Shown: positions 11,233 through 21,460, counted from the first letter of the stretch. The stretch: DNA of 24,161 nucleotides from Entrophospora sp. SA101 (GCA_958430865.1 CAUDNR010000686.1:2306-26466); one strand, 5' to 3'. Made by a program: numbers and translations. The notes: generated by a model from the letters alone, not told the origin.

Positions 11233-11863
11233 TCATATTGTTTATAGGTAGGTTAATAGAAAAATTATAAAGCTACGCTTTAAAGCAAAAGGAAAAATTT
11301 TCCTTAATCCGGAATATTTTTATAAACAATTTTTATATAAAGCGTTATAGATGAATTATTCTTAAATTTATTTGCTTTTACGATTTTCCAACGATTTGAT
11401 TGTTGTTTTAAAATAGATAAGAAAGAGTTAAAAAAGTTAATAAATATTAAAGAGTTATTTTTTTTTTGAAAATATAAATATGTGGGGGCTATTGAATAAG
11501 ATTCCCAATTCAGAGTACTGCGGTTTCCTATTTGCGTCGTATGTATACTGCAATGTCGCAGGACAAATATCACACTAGTACTAGAAAAATAAATATAAAT
11601 TCGGGAAAAATGCGACTAACTAGTCACTTTCGCGTGATAAAAAAACGATTATTATTAATATTTTATTTTTTACAATAGTAAATTCCTTACAATCAAAAAA
11701 TGATTTTTTTGCAAATTCTCTCAATTGAGTGATAATTTCTTATATTTTATTTATCAAAAAAATTTTAAAAATTATATGCAATCTTCCACAGTTGACTGTG
11801 ACTCATAATCACTCGCTGTATTCAAATCAATGGATGACTCTTTAAAAAGACTAGCTTTTTGGG
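11233..11863. repeat. Tandem duplication, copy 2 (distal)
   Basis: Copy 2 of the 631-bp unit. A third TCAT (11864-11867) closes the array, so each junction lies within a 4-bp microhomology. That fits a replication slippage or microhomology-mediated event, or an assembly artefact. Both copies contain an identical 89-codon minus-strand open frame (10673-10942, 11304-11573). Only its first half is GC-richer and protein-like, and I do not call it a gene. Confidence 0.95.
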
Positions 11864-11867
11864 TCAT
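11772..11867 (-). other. Possible small exon or sORF, present twice
   Basis: The 31-codon frame starting at ATG 11867 has a protein-like composition (MTQKASLFKESSIDLNTASD, then YESQSTVEDCI) in otherwise AT-only surroundings. The duplication gives a second identical copy at 11141-11236. It may be a gene fragment, since a second GC-richer stretch follows downstream on the same strand within the unit (about 10860-10940 in copy 1). I recognise neither. Confidence 0.25.
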
Positions 11868-13042
11868 GGATTACAATTGATTCAACTAAACCAACGCCTT
11901 ATGATTTAAATCGTATTCCCTTTTTACCAGATGGCATATGGAAGAGCTTTAAATATGTAACTTCTTCATCTTCTAAAAAGCTCCATTCGTGAAAGCTCTT
12001 AAAACCAGACTTTACTCTAATTGGAGAAAAAAGTAAACAATAATAAAATGGATTTGTGCTATTCGCTGGACATACAACCAATGCTTAAGAACAGTTAATA
12101 TTGATATAAAAAATAAAATAAATGAAAATTATATCAATAAATCTGAAAAATTTACATCCATTGACTCTAGTCTCGAATGGGTTCATAGCACCTTTTATGG
12201 TATTAGAGATGCAACAATGATTGGCCTATTATTGAATAGTTATAAGTCAAATATTCTCCAAAAAAAAGCCAATTGTCATTACAGAGGTTGGAGGACTATT
12301 CATTCCTCAAAGATATTAATTAAATCAAGTGAGAAAATACCTGAAATAAAATATGACTATCATCTCGCCATGAATCGTCTTGGCGAATTCTACTTATGTA
12401 TCCCTAACCACCTGGAATTAAACCCGATAACCAAGGTCCTAAATTTTCGGTGGTTGAAGAGAAATAGAGGTGCTGACATTATTTTTCTGATCCAGAAGTG
12501 AGAATTTTCATGGCTGTATATAGTCCAAGTGGCGAGGTTATAGAATGGGAAAATCAAAAAATAAATAGATTATATCGCTTGTGCTTGCATTATGATAGAA
12601 TTCAAAGTGAAGGAACTCTATTCATGGTAAAGCAAATAAGCGTAAAAGGATACAAGCTTTGTTGATACATGCTCTAGATCCACAAGAAAATTCGTAATCT
12701 GGTGGATGAGTATTGAAAATTTGCAATGGTTATATGAAACCATCATGTTAATTTACTTCCTCAATTTAAAACACAAGACATACCAAAAATGACAGTTTTA
12801 AAAAGATCCAATCTAAAAAATGATGACCTGGACATACTTCCATAAATCTTGCGATTATCTTTGTCATCTGCACCGGAAAATACACTTGTAAAACATGTGG
12901 ATGTTGTGGACGTATCAAACAAAATCTTGATCCTTAAAACGTTTAGATGTACATCTTGCAAATCAACCATTAAACAGAGTCCCTTAACATGTTTTTAAAA
13001 TGCATTACAGAAGTATGTCAAGAATCGCTCACAAAACGTTAA
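11868..13042 (+). pseudogene. Fanzor (eukaryotic TnpB-like nuclease), decayed
   Basis: Fanzor/OrfB motifs appear in order but in shifting frames. WICAIRWTYNQCLRTVN near 12048 matches the N-terminal helix of the family. The block 12037-12501 contains GIRDATMIGLLLNSYKSN and LGEFYLCIPNHLE. Then come DPEVRIFMAVYSPSGE from 12489 (RuvC-I, normally DPGVRTF), KIRNLVDEY near 12687, LLPQFKTQDIPKM near 12753, and ICTGKYTCKTCGCCG near 12870 with FRCTSC near 12942 (the zinc finger with its CxxC pairs). NMFLKCITE ends at a stop, 13040-13042. At least four frame changes and several in-frame stops are present. The RuvC-II glutamate position reads Gly (CTGKY, where family members usually have a Glu), and the RuvC-III Asp segment is scrambled. 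Active members are RNA-guided DNA endonucleases carried on transposons; this copy cannot be. The 5' end is unclear and may have been lost at the duplication border. Confidence 0.8.
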
Positions 13043-14278
13043 GGCTTACACTGAAGCATCCCATTGTAAACTATCTATGTGGGACTTGTACCAAGATATA
13101 GTATTTTTAATTTTAAATTCAAAGGTTTGCGTTAAATTTGTAGCATGCATGATGGAAGTTCTATTTATCACGTCTATCACTTCGTGACGATCTCGAAATT
13201 GTGTTGTGTGACTGTATTGTTTTAAAGTACTTCGGTATTAATATATTCAAATAAACTTTGTAATTATATGTAAGATGAAAAAAAATAATATAGTTTCTTC
13301 TCTAATGAAATAATTTTTCTATTAGAAGCAAAGGAATTTAAATAGCGACTTCGCTTTATTAGAAAAAAAACCTTTTTCCCATATAATCACAGATGAGACT
13401 CTACCATTAGATGTAAAATCAAACATAGATTGTTATTTAAACATGTGGCATCTCTAATATGTCAATATCTAAAGAGGTATTCTTCATGGAATTATTAAAC
13501 TATTTTTTATATATAATTTAATTACAGGTAAGTAATTTCTTACTCTCTTATGAATAAAGGCTATCTTTTATATTACAAATTCAAGAAAAACTGCAGATAG
13601 ATGTAATTTTTATTGAATGGAATATTGACGCCTTATTTATCTATCTATTAATACTTGTTTTTATTAATAGTTATATATGCAATTAATTATTTGAGTACAA
13701 CATAATATGATGAATGAACACAGTCATACTATTATTAAATATTATTACTTTATAACCAATTCATAAATGGAACATTTATGCAAATTTCTTTGATTTAACT
13801 TTCTCTAACGTAATGTCATCAAATATAATAATGGCAAATTGAAAGCAGTATTATCATTAGCAGTAGCATTAGCAGTAGAACAAGAATAAGATGACAGTGA
13901 TAGTGGTAATATAGGAATAAACTCTCGTGTATATATATATTTATTTACACATTAAATTTTTTGTTCGTTGTGATCACCGTTACACGTTCCATATAAATCT
14001 TGATTTCCCTGAAATTTCTAATTTTGGTAAAAATGTAAATTTTATTTTGTCACATTTTATATCCAATAAATTAAACATCCCCATGCTTAAATTTGTGTGA
14101 TTTGTGTGTGTGATACAAACATATTGTTAAAAATCATTTGTTTATTTTTGACAATTTAATTATTTAACAAATAAAAAAAATTATTTTAAAAAAAAAATTA
14201 ATCATTAAAATCATAATCGTTGCCTTGCAAAAAATATAATAAATATATGTAAATAGTGTACATTTGAAATAATCTTGA
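13043..14278. other. Intergenic between Fanzor relic and TMA46
   Basis: A stretch directly after the Fanzor stop stays weakly open to about 13180, and an AATAAA near 13250 could be the relic's old polyadenylation signal. The remainder is AT-rich with a short TA run near 13932. The part next to 14279 is the presumed TMA46 3' UTR. No further gene was recognised. Confidence 0.45.
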
Positions 14279-15866
14279 TTATTCATCATCGTCGTTATCT
14301 TCTTCACCATCGTTAACAATATTATCCGATGTATTATTATTTTTACTGTTATTGTTACTACTGCTACTGCTGCCACCTTCCCCATAAGGATTGTCTGACC
14401 TATTCTCATTTTCATCAACAGCTTCTTGGCCATATACTAATTGTTCTCCTTCATGTTCTTCTGTATTATCACTGTCATTATCATCGACTTCGTCATCTTG
14501 TTTATATTTAGAAAGATCCCAGCCTTCATCATCGTCATCATCATCAATTGATTGATTAACAAGATCTGGGTTAAATGTGAAAAGATCACGACCTGACATT
14601 CCTTGTGATTTCCCTGCCTTGAATGCAGCTTCTTTGGCAGCAAGTTTAAGTTCCTTGTCTGCGTCTTGTTTGGCTTTACGATTTTTCTTCCATTCTGTAA
14701 AACTCTCAAAAGTAACTGGTGTAAGATTAGATCCTAAATTATGTCGCTACAATAATAATAATAATGGCATCATCATTATTAAGCATAACTTAATAATCAA
14801 CGAAAATTATAATTATAGTGTAAATATTTACTTCAGTTTCCAAAAATTCTTCGAGCGTTATCTCATCGATTTCTTCTTCCTTAACTTTTTTGCTCTTGAG
14901 CACAAACCCTGGTGGAAGAGCGTGTTTATATTTACAAGCTTTTCCTAATTTATTCAAATATAAAAGTAATTTTTAATTCAGAAATATTTTTTCCAAAATA
15001 AAGCTCATTTTTAATAATAATAATAATAATAAATAATAGGTAATACGAACAAATCTTTAATAGATCAGCTCACCTCCATTTGGACATTCCCAAAACCATC
15101 CATATTTTTGATTTTCGATTGCCTCCAAGAAATATTTACATACAATATCTGTTGTTGTTTTAGGATTACCATGTTTTGACGTAACAACTTCTTCCAATTT
15201 TTTCTGATCCCATTTATCAATCGTGTCTAATATTAATTAGTGACAATAATGTTAATAGTAAGATGGTTGCAATATTTACCACATAAATCATTGATACAAT
15301 ATTCATATGTACACATAAATGTACATGAATAGAACTAACACTTACCATTTTTTTTTGCTTCGTCAGCCCTAGCATCAGTGTACAGATCAATCTTTGTACT
15401 TTTTCTTTCTACCGCCATATCATGAGAAAATTTACATTTATCACCTTTTTGACATTGACCAGCTTTAAAAAATTGACATAATACAGTTTTAGGGTCGACG
15501 CCAAACGGTACCTTTTGTACTTGAACAGGTTTAAATAATTCTGCAAGTTCTTCTTTCTTTTTTTGTTCTGCTGCTTTCTTATTTGCGAGTGCTTGTTTTT
15601 CTTGTTCTTTTTCTTTCTATATAAATCATGCAGTTTTTTTTAGAAAATTAATTTTACAAAAAAGTCATTAAAAAACAATTTTAATAAAATACCAGTGCTT
15701 TGTTATTTCCTGGCTGCATCACTTGATTTTGAATCTGTTTGATTTGTTGTTGGACCTTGGCAGATTTCTTTTTATTTTTTAAACCAAAGGTCTTGTCCTC
15801 AACAATCTTTTGTTTATCTTTTTGTTTTGATTTATCTGATTGTTGATTAGTTTTCTTGGGAGGCAT
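14279..15866 (-). CDS. TMA46: CCCH zinc-finger, DRG-binding translation factor (5 exons)
   Basis: Exons 15866-15693, 15616-15346, 15226-15074, 14944-14832 and 14746-14279 join in phase with GT-AG borders to 392 residues (yeast Tma46 345, human ZC3H15 426). The N-terminus MPPKK plus [12 protein letters not shown] (23-34) is diagnostic of the ZC3H15/Tma46 family (DFRP1). A Lys/Glu-rich coiled segment follows. The first finger is C105-C113-C119-H123 ([19 protein letters not shown]). The second is C178-C196-C203-H207, with the signature [15 protein letters not shown] between its first two cysteines. [14 protein letters not shown] and an acidic DFRP region follow, and the tail is Asp/Glu/Ser/Asn-rich. 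Family members bind and stabilise the ribosome-associated GTPase DRG1/Rbg1 and help translation elongation in the cytoplasm. It is divergent from GRC3 with a very short gap. Confidence 0.95.
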
Positions 15867-16088
15867 TTTGACAAAATTTTATCGAGTTAATGGTTGATTA
15901 AATCTTTCAAACAAAAATTTTTCAGTATTAGTATTATAGTGTACGTGTAACCTGATCTACGAGAAGAGAAAAAGTTTTTTTTTTTTTAATTTTTAAAAAA
16001 GGAAACGTCTGGTCCAACAATATTTTCAAATTTCATACCTACATCCTTGAATGTTATTCGCTGTGACAATGATAACGACAATTATAAA
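15867..16088. promoter_or_regulatory. Shared TMA46/GRC3 promoter with RRPE-like motif
   Basis: At most 222 bp separate the two divergent start codons, and less if GRC3 starts further upstream. On the minus strand 15924-15913 reads TGAAAAATTTTT, a complete match to the RRPE motif (TGAAAAATTTT) found upstream of ribosome-biogenesis genes in yeasts. No PAC motif (GATGAG core) was seen. A 13-T tract lies at about 15975-15987. In such AT-rich DNA the motif could occur by chance, but both neighbours are ribosome-linked genes. Confidence 0.45.
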
Positions 16089-18696
16089 ATGTGTATAGTT
16101 GCAATGAAGAGCGGAGAGGTAATTTTTCTCTAATACAACCATATACTTTAAATAGATATTATTATTATATTATATTAATATGATTAATTATAGAAAATAT
16201 GTTTTCAAGGTAGTCTTCTTGTTGCAACAATTTATGGAGACGCATTAATTATGGGATATAGATTAAAAAGTGCAAAATCAAAATTTTTAGAAAACAATTT
16301 TAATAATTTTGAAGGTGAAAAAGAAATGGACATTCTATTTCATCCAGTGTTCTCACCTAAAACACATTCACTTTTAGTTATAGAGTCAGTTGAGAGACAA
16401 GATTTATCATCATCGTCATCATCATCATCAGATAATAAGGAGATTCATTCTAGTATTAAAGCATCAAATGGTATAAAACATTGCATCAATGAAATGTTGA
16501 AAAAAAACAACGAGCACAACATATTGAGAAATGGTTATGACACCATACTTGTTTTCCGAGATATTGTTTCATGGTGTGGTATTAAACATTTGGGAATTGT
16601 CGCACCAATATATAGTGATATTTTCATTCCTGATGATGACAAGTATAAATCAAACATAGAAAAACAAGATTTTTTTCAAATTCCAGGATTTTATCCGGTA
16701 TGGTTTACTTGATAATAATAAAAATAATGATAGCAATAGTAATAGTAATAGTTGTGTACGAGAAAATTTACATAGATTTATAATTATAAATATATATATA
16801 TATAATATATATATTAGATTTTTGAAATGATAAATGAAGAGGGTGTTACATCTTTTAAAATATTAGATTCTTGGAAGCATGCAGCAGATGAAATGGAGAC
16901 TGGCTTAATTAAGTATGGCATGTACTCAATTAAATAATGAATAAATATATGGGTTTATTTGAAATTATAATATATATAATTGATATATTCATATATTTTA
17001 TTGATTAATTATTAGGCATACCACTAATAGGAATAACCGTAGGACATAAAAATGTTGGAAAATCTAGTTTTTCTAAATATTTACTTAATAGATTACTTAA
17101 TGTGTAATTATTAACGAAAGTTTTTGTTTATTGATGAAACATTAAATCGAACAAATTTAATTCTAAACCCGATTATTTTGCAGATGTCCAAAAGTTGCGT
17201 ATCTTGAAACAGATATTGGACAAAGTGAATTTACACCAGAAGGAATTTTGTCACTCAATATTATAGAATCACCTATTCTTGGTATGTGTCATATCTTTCA
17301 GTAATAAATGATAACGATGATGATAAATAAGACTAATAAGTAATTAATAATAATAATAATAAATAACACATATGGTGAATAATACTAATAATAATTATAA
17401 TTAATAAGGACCATCATTTACACACATTCAACAGCCGTATTGTTCGTATTTTATTGGTGACAATAACCCAAGGGACAATCCAGACTACTATTTGGAATGT
17501 ATCCAACAACTAATAAAAGTATATCGTCGTGAATTTGCATGTGGAACAGATTATGGAATGCATGGTGGTGGTAATATGACGATGATGGGTGATGATAATG
17601 ATGGAGATGGAGATGAGATAATGATAAAAGGTGTTCCATTAATAATCAATACACACGGTTGGGTTAAGGGAATGGGGCTTGATATTTGTTACGAGGTTAT
17701 AAAATTCTCTAAACCGACACATATATTTCAATTTCATTCCGTTGATCAAGAAATACATAATTTGCCAGCATTTCCAACCGATTTGATATCTTCATTGAAA
17801 ATGACGAATGAATCGACAGCTCTTAAAATAATAAAACTTGAATTTTTTGATAATTCCACCATTTCCAACAAAAGATATACATCTTCAGATTATCGAACCT
17901 TGAATATGGTATTTTATTTTCACGGAAATTATAATAATGGAACACAAGATGATGGTAATGATGAATGGTGGCAATTTCGTAAACCGTTAGTTAGGCATTT
18001 ACCATGGTGTTTGAATTGGAAAAGATGTTTAACTAAAGGAGTAATGTTGATGTCAGAAGAGGTACCTTATAGTCAATTATTGTATGCATTAAATGGGTCG
18101 TTGGTCGCATTGATTGGAGATAATAATTCTGATCATTATTATTTTCAAGAAGATGAAGGATTATTTGATGATGATAATGAAGATGATTCAATGATAATTG
18201 AAAATCAAGAAGAACATGGTCATAAAAAGAAGATTGTAAGCGTTATATAAATACATAATTATTGAATATTTATATTATATATTTATACGTGAGATAATAT
18301 GATCTATTTTAGATACCACCAAAATATAATCTAAAGAGATCAACACTGCCATCACCAACAGAACATCAATGCCTTGGATTAGCAATTATACGATCGATTG
18401 ATCCAACCAACCACACATTTCATATACTAACACCACTCCCGCCTACAATCCTTTTCAAGACCAATGCAATAATGAAAGGAAATTTGGAACTGCCAATATG
18501 GTTCATGATAGATAATGGTGGCGATGATGATGATTACCATTCGAGGAGTAGGAGTAGCAAAGGGGTGATGGTGTCGTTTGGAGTTTGTGGAATACCATGG
18601 AATAAGTTACCATATATGAGTGTTGAAGCGGGCGAAGGGGTAGGTAGTACTGCTAGAAATAATAGGAGATATCTTAAAAGACGTCAATATTCATAA
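16089..18696 (+). CDS. GRC3: Polynucleotide 5'-hydroxyl kinase GRC3/NOL9 (7 exons)
   Basis: Exons: 16089-16118, 16194-16697, 16818-16912, 17016-17103, 17184-17281, 17409-18235, 18313-18696, about 675 residues. Key blocks are MKSGEKICFQGS (N-terminal beta domain), the P-loop GHKNVGKSSFSKYLLNRLL (Walker A, GxxNxGKS form), YLETDIGQSEFTPEG (Walker B region), ESPILGPSFTHIQ, and the Clp1/Grc3 C-terminal end (YMSVEAGEGVGSTARNNRRY). Yeast Grc3 works with the nuclease Las1 in the nucleolus to phosphorylate and process ITS2 of pre-rRNA. Two oddities: the frame stays open and protein-like upstream to 15990 (SNFIPTSLNVIRC) without an ATG, so 16089 is only the first in-frame Met; and exons 3 and 4 do not match in phase (2 nt left over, then 2 nt before ATA CCA CTA). 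An Asp/Gly/Met-rich insertion and an acidic stretch (near the end of exon 6) are extra. AATAAA overlaps the stop codon. Confidence 0.9.
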
Positions 18697-19534
18697 TAAA
18701 TATGTAAAATTATCCCCTTAATTCTTTAATTTCGGGACCACGTGATTCGCACAAAATAATGATAATTTCACATGGAAATTCATTTATTTATCTCAATTGT
18801 CATTATTGCTATTATATACATTATATATTGTGATTACATAAATTGTATCTGTTAAATGCCATAAAATCGTTTTCTATTCTTTCTATTTCCATATACTGTA
18901 TAATTAATTTATATAGTTTAAAGTTGATCATTCTGACAATTTCAAAATGTAATAATAAAAAAATCTATTTGATTATCAATGAAATTTTTTTTAATTTGTT
19001 GATCGAGAAAAAATTTTTTTTACAAGAAGGTAAAACCACGAGTAACCAAATAGTGTTTTTTTATTGAAACATGTTGTTTGAGAAACAATAAACAATATAA
19101 ACAATATTTAACCAATAAGAGAAAATCTAGATAAAAACGGAAACAAGGCTAGCCATAATTATCATGGTGATAGCATATACTAGTCGAGAGGAGAGTGAGT
19201 GGTTTCTTAAAAAAAACAAACAATATTCAAAAAAATCATATTGTGGATCTTGAACAAATGTTGATTAAGTCAACGAATGAATGACACATTCAGATAACAA
19301 ATTAAATCGCGAGATGACAAATGGGATTAAGATCTTAAAATCGAATTTGAAAAAAAAAAAACGGTTTTAATTTAATGTTTACTTGCCATATATAAGCTAG
19401 ATTTAGTATGATGTGAATTACTCCTAGCTTTTGTTAATTGTTAATTCGATCGATTTAATTAATTGGTTAAATAGCACGTATACGTGCAATATTGTCATTA
19501 TTAACTTTTTTTTTTTTTCATATCACAAACCCAG
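18697..19534. other. Intergenic with CACGTG and a TATA-like box
   Basis: No protein gene is evident. The region has a CACGTG at 18739-18744 and TATATAAG at 19389-19396, about 140 bp before the candidate exon at 19535. The perfect palindrome GCACGTATACGTGC lies at 19474-19487. These could be promoter elements of the candidate downstream. Confidence 0.35.
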
Positions 19535-19802
19535 ATCTGGTACCAAGCAAGGGAAAATTAGGAAAATGGTAAAAGCATATAATGCTCTATCTAATACCAA
19601 TAATACTAACGACCGAAGCTGTAGAAAAGAAAATAGTATTGTATATCACATTGTATGCAATATTTATTATAAACACAGTATATAATTTTATTATTATATT
19701 TTATATTACAAAAAGGAATCCGAGGGAGCTGGCAGGCAGGATCCTGGACAATCATATCAGATTATTAACAAAATTCGAAAAGTTTTTGAGTTGAGCTTTT
19801 AG
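19535..19802 (+). other. Candidate terminal exons of an unrecognised gene or ncRNA
   Basis: A long T-tract followed by CACAAACCCAG suggests an acceptor ending at 19534. A GC-richer block 19535-19568 ends at a GTAAAAGC donor, and an AT-rich stretch of 147 bp leads to ACAAAAAG at 19715. A second GC-rich block starts at 19716 and is followed by AATAAA at 19841-19846. Spliced, one frame reads ...LGKW, then NPRELAGRILDNHIRLL to a TGA at 19792-19794. Another frame is also open, ending at TAG 19800-19802. I recognise no family and cannot see the first exon. The base composition contrast and the splice-like borders are what I see; that it is transcribed is inference. Confidence 0.35.
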
Positions 19803-21360
19803 CATTTGTAATGATGGAGTCACTGGTATGACATGATTGCAATAAAATTTTTTTTTTACACACACTATATATATGAACATTCGCTCACTAAAGATAAAAA
19901 AGTTAAAAGTTACATCATCATCACCCTTACCTTCGGTATAGTATGTATTGGAATACCATTTTAGAACCAAAATTTGCCGATCATTTTATTAATTTAATTT
20001 AATTTTCACGATACGAAAAAAAAAAATCTAAACAACAAATGCATTAATAAACGATCAATAATCTTAAAATAGGAAAAAAAATTTTTTTCTAATAATAGAA
20101 ATAATGAATATTGATTAATATATTTATATAGTAATAAAATCAACAGAATGTAAAAGCGGAAATGATGGGGAAGCAGTAAAATGAGAGACACAAAGAGAAA
20201 ACACACAAAGAAATGATATTATAATAAATTGATGAATGAACGATGCATTATATTTTTTAAAAAAGGTAAAATCATAATTGCGTGAATGAGAGATGAAATA
20301 ATAATAATAATATAATGTAATATTGTTGTTGATTATTACGGAAAACATAAAATAAGATAGAAAATGATTTGTCACGTACGTGGTAGAAAATTTTATTTTT
20401 TTTAATTGGTAAGAACTATAATTAGATAACAAAATAATGCAATGTAAATACAAGATCGATGACTCTTTTTAGTGGCTCAATGTTTTAAAAGCCATGATGT
20501 GCTAATGACTGATCTTTACTAATAAGTTCAATAAGTTTCTAAGAAACTTTTATTTGTCTTATTAATGGTAAGATTTTCAAATATATTCCATATTGTACAT
20601 TATTAATTAATTAATTAATATTAATATAACAATTATATTTATCACATCTTCTTTCCAATGCAAACATAATGCGGTAGGTTGTCAAATGACTAAAGCAATT
20701 GCCAAACAAACATATGAATAAATAAATAAATTAATTAATTAATTAAAATTTCAACCAAGACAAAGAAAAAATAAAAAATAAGCAAATAATAATATTAGAA
20801 AAGACGCGCGAAACCCCTTTGGATAGAACAGGTTTCAAATGCGGGGGGAATAAATTCTCATTGTATAAATAATGAATGATATTTATAATATAGACATCCG
20901 ATTAATTGTATTATTAATTAATTAATTAGAAAATAATTCATTTTAACCGTAAACGGAAAATTTTATTTAAACGAGATTATTATTATTATCAGAATCAGTA
21001 ATTACTAATTTTTTATGGAAATAATTATAATAGTGCCGAAAGGGGTGAGAACATTGATAAAATTAATATAACGGACGTGAAAGAAATTTGTCATGAAATA
21101 TGAAATATTTTTTATTTTTACTTGAACTGCCAACTTCAAGAATTTAAGGTGCAGAATTCTAAATACTTTATTTTTTACGCGTTTGATTGCCCAATAAATA
21201 CGCAGAATTACCCGTGACGAAATTATGATTCTGTGCGTACATGGAATTGTTTTATTTGGTTTAAGAAGCATATTTCTGTCGTATAACAGTTAAAATTTTG
21301 ACACATTAATTAATAAATATTACAAATTTAGAAAAGATTAATATTAAGTTATCATTGATA
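19803..21360. other. AT-rich intergenic DNA with TTAATTAA tracts
   Basis: There is no confident gene. TTAATTAA-type tracts occur near 20606-20627, 20729-20748 and 20911-20929. A perfect palindrome CACGTACGTG is at 20373-20382. One GC-rich island at 20797-20855 sits between TATTAG and a GTTTCA donor-like sequence. The 88-codon minus-strand frame at 21005-21271 has no recognisable feature. Confidence 0.35.
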
Positions 21361-21460
21361 TCGATTACTCTATCTATAGTAATCGTAATTATCTCATTGG
21401 TGATCGATTACGCTGGTTAATTGATTAATCAATCGGTCTTGATCGATTGACGGATTAGTT
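21361..21460. promoter_or_regulatory. Cluster of ATCGATTA / TAATC motifs
   Basis: About 100 bp hold the inverted repeat CGATTACT (21362-21369) and AGTAATCG (21378-21385) with an 8-bp spacer, a GATCGATTA, the 12-bp palindrome TTGATTAATCAA (21421-21432), AATCGG and GATCGATTGACGG. TAATC and ATCGAT cores of this kind are compatible with homeodomain or similar dimeric factors. The function is inferred; the motif density is directly visible. Confidence 0.35.

Noticed and set aside
10673..11573. Identical 89-codon minus-strand frames at 10673-10942 and 11304-11573 as a duplicated gene
   Set aside because: Identity follows from the 631-bp duplication. The second half is homopolymer-driven, and no start context or domain supports a protein.
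14164..14948. Several frames overlapping the TMA46 tail on both strands
   Set aside because: They are mirror or shifted readings of the Asp/Glu/Asn-rich last exon and its neighbouring introns; the spliced TMA46 model explains the region.
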